The position numbers were made by a program, and so were the translations under genes. Below the pieces are notes generated by a model, which saw only the letters and a program-made list of their open reading frames with translations, ran no database searches and was not told where the DNA came from. A DNA stretch of 7,151 nt, taken from Bacteroidia bacterium (GTDB lineage: Bacteria > Bacteroidota > Bacteroidia > NS11-12g > UBA955). The stretch covers positions 1 to 7,151 of the forward strand of contig JACMRS010000228.1 in NCBI GenBank assembly GCA_014376345.1, in the 5' to 3' direction. Positions 5,610 through 7,151 of this stretch are shown here, in pieces (within the stretch, counting starts at the first letter, position 1; each line of letters begins with the position of its first letter).

Positions 5610-7151
5610 TTAAAAGATAAAGATTAAAAACATCAGGATAGTTGCAGCTACAATGGCTATAATATAAGTGCTGATATTACCTGTTTGAATGAGCCTTAAA
5701 GTCTGGCCTGCGCTGCTTGTTGCTTTCCCTACACCGTTTACGAGATTGTCTACCATTCTGTGATCAATAGTTTTTGCTAAAAAAGAAGATATCCAGCCAA
5801 GTGGCCTTGTAAATAAGTTATAGTATAATTCATCAATATAGAATTTGTGATAAATGAGATTTTTAAGGAAAGGCAGTTTTTGATTTTCTTCAGCAGGAAT
5901 AGTTTTGTTTTTGATATAAATAAACCAGGTTGCAGCAACTACAATTAGGATTGTAAGAGTAGCAAATACCATCAGACTTACTTCTGTTGATGCTGAAAAA
6001 TGATTAATTGAACCACCTAATACAGGATCTAGAAAATGTCCTATCCAGTTATGAATTCCTAATTCTTCGCCAAGCGCATGAGGGAATCCCATGAAACCGG
6101 CAAATGCTGCTAATGTTGCAAGTATTACTAATGGAATAGTCATAGAAGCCGGTGATTCATGCAGGTGATGTTCCTGATCGTGTGTTCCTCTGAATTTTCC
6201 GTGGAAAGTAAGAAACAACAACCTGAACATATAAAAAGCTGTAAGAAGAGAGACTATCAGTCCAAGTGCAAATAAGGTTTTACTCTGACTGAATACTTCA
6301 GCAAGCATTTCGTCTTTACTGAAAAACCCTGCAAATGGCGGAATTCCTGAAATTGCGATTGTGCCTATTAAGAAGGTAATGTAAGTTATAGGAAGTTTTT
6401 TTCTGAGTCCACCCATATTGCGAATATCCTGATCGCCGCCCATTGCATGGATGACACTGCCAGAACCAAGGAATAAAAGAGCTTTGAAAAATGCATGTGT
6501 CACAACATGGAAAACTGCTGCTGTATAAGCGCCCATTCCTAATGCAAGAAACATTAGTCCAAGCTGACTAACAGTTGAATAGGCTAGTACTTTTTTAATG
6601 TCATTCTGAAATAAACCGATAAAGGCTCCAATTAATGAAGTAGCAATACCAATTATAGCAACAAACTTAAGTGTGTCAGGAGAAAGCGAGAACATGATAT
6701 TTGTTCTTGCCACCATATAAATTCCGGCTGTTACCATGGTTGCAGCATGTATAAGTGCAGATACAGGGGTTGGACCAGCCATTGCATCCGGAAGCCAAGT
6801 AAACAAAGGCAACTGAGCGCTTTTTCCCATTGCGCCTACAAAAAGACAGAATGTAATCCAGGTAATAGTTCCTGTGCTGACAGCAGATGCTGCGATAAAA
6901 CCGGGTGCAAATAGTGTTGTGAAATTGAGCGTTCCGAAATTCACATAAATAAGGAACATGGCAATAAGGAAACCAAGATCACCGATTCGGTTCATGACAA
7001 AGGCTTTTTTAGCAGCATCATTGTTTTTGTTTTCTTTGTACCAGAAACCAATCAGCATAAATGAGCAGAAACCAACACCTTCCCAACCAATAAACATTAC
7101 AAGAAAATTATTGCCGAGAACAAGCATCAGCATAAAGAAAATGAATAGATT
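5610..7151 (-). CDS. nuoL: NADH-quinone oxidoreductase subunit L, 5' partial
   Basis: Distal antiporter-like subunit of Complex I, carrying the long C-terminal lateral helix that runs along the membrane arm. The frame stays open to the right edge. The six codons beyond the first visible ATG (7133) encode NLFIFF, which continues the usual hydrophobic helix, so that ATG is internal. The window holds 513 residues, and roughly 120 N-terminal residues are missing by comparison with E. coli NuoL. Key residues: Glu in GWEGVG (7080-7082), Lys in GKSAQLPL (6822-6824), His in SALIHAATM (6747-6749), His/His/Lys in FHVVTHAFFKALL (6507-6509, 6495-6497, 6483-6485), and Lys in FFSKDE (6315-6317). The C-terminal part contains IDELYYNLFTRPLG and VDNLVNGVGK and ends in a last membrane segment, as expected for full-length NuoL. 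It is probably cotranscribed with nuoM. Upstream nuo genes would lie beyond the right edge. Confidence 0.96.
   Translation of the reverse strand, partial: NLFIFFMLMLVLGNNFLVMFIGWEGVGFCSFMLIGFWYKENKNNDAAKKAFVMNRIGDLGFLIAMFLIYVNFGTLNFTTLFAPGFIAASAVSTGTITWITFCLFVGAMGKSAQLPLFTWLPDAMAGPTPVSALIHAATMVTAGIYMVARTNIMFSLSPDTLKFVAIIGIATSLIGAFIGLFQNDIKKVLAYSTVSQLGLMFLALGMGAYTAAVFHVVTHAFFKALLFLGSGSVIHAMGGDQDIRNMGGLRKKLPITYITFLIGTIAISGIPPFAGFFSKDEMLAEVFSQSKTLFALGLIVSLLTAFYMFRLLFLTFHGKFRGTHDQEHHLHESPASMTIPLVILATLAAFAGFMGFPHALGEELGIHNWIGHFLDPVLGGSINHFSASTEVSLMVFATLTILIVVAATWFIYIKNKTIPAEENQKLPFLKNLIYHKFYIDELYYNLFTRPLGWISSFLAKTIDHRMVDNLVNGVGKATSSAGQTLRLIQTGNISTYIIAIVAATILMFLIFIF

Noticed and set aside
1..7151. 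CRISPR array, tRNA/rRNA genes, insertion sequence ends, or a defence or biosynthetic system
   Set aside because: No direct repeats with regular spacing, tRNA-like cloverleaf, transposase, or effector domains were seen. Nearly all bases are accounted for by six coding genes.

Overview
The window reads as a piece of a Bacteroidota chromosome. Four things point that way. The base composition is AT-rich. No start codon has a convincing Shine-Dalgarno sequence. The subtilase carries the Asp/Asn-rich 'NNIDDDNNGYIDDINGWNF' type segment familiar from Bacteroidota S8 peptidases. The NuoM and NuoN sequences resemble the forms I recall from that phylum. I would not go below phylum from this sequence alone.

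Left part (1-1657, + strand): the 3' three-quarters or more of an S8 (subtilisin-like) serine peptidase enters from the left edge with its complete Asp/His/Asn/Ser active site. It ends at a strong intrinsic terminator (9-bp perfect stem plus T-run). The 127-bp gap that follows holds the terminator and an AT-rich leader with a perfect 14-bp palindrome just before the next gene.

Middle (1658-2341, + strand): a single-gene NarL/FixJ-type response regulator, with receiver and LuxR-type HTH domains and all key receiver residues intact. No histidine kinase is in view. Its stop codon lies only 2 bp from the stop of the convergent gene on the other strand.

Right part (2344-7151, - strand): the distal end of a respiratory Complex I operon, read right to left as nuoL (5' end beyond the window), nuoM, nuoN, then a small four-helix membrane protein. 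Spacing is very tight: 3 bp, a 4-bp ATGA overlap, then 6 bp. All four are therefore probably cotranscribed. NuoL, NuoM and NuoN are the three antiporter-like proton-pumping subunits of NADH:quinone oxidoreductase. Each keeps the membrane-embedded Glu/Lys/His residues needed for pumping, so the complex looks functional. The terminal small gene resembles the Bacteroidota membrane proteins often labelled 'cytochrome b-like' and is the least understood gene here.

Overall this is mostly ordinary housekeeping sequence. I found no new multi-gene system. The points most worth a second look are the small membrane protein at the end of the nuo operon, the palindrome in front of the regulator, the lysine-rich insertion in the protease, and the 2-bp convergent junction without a visible terminator for the nuo transcript.
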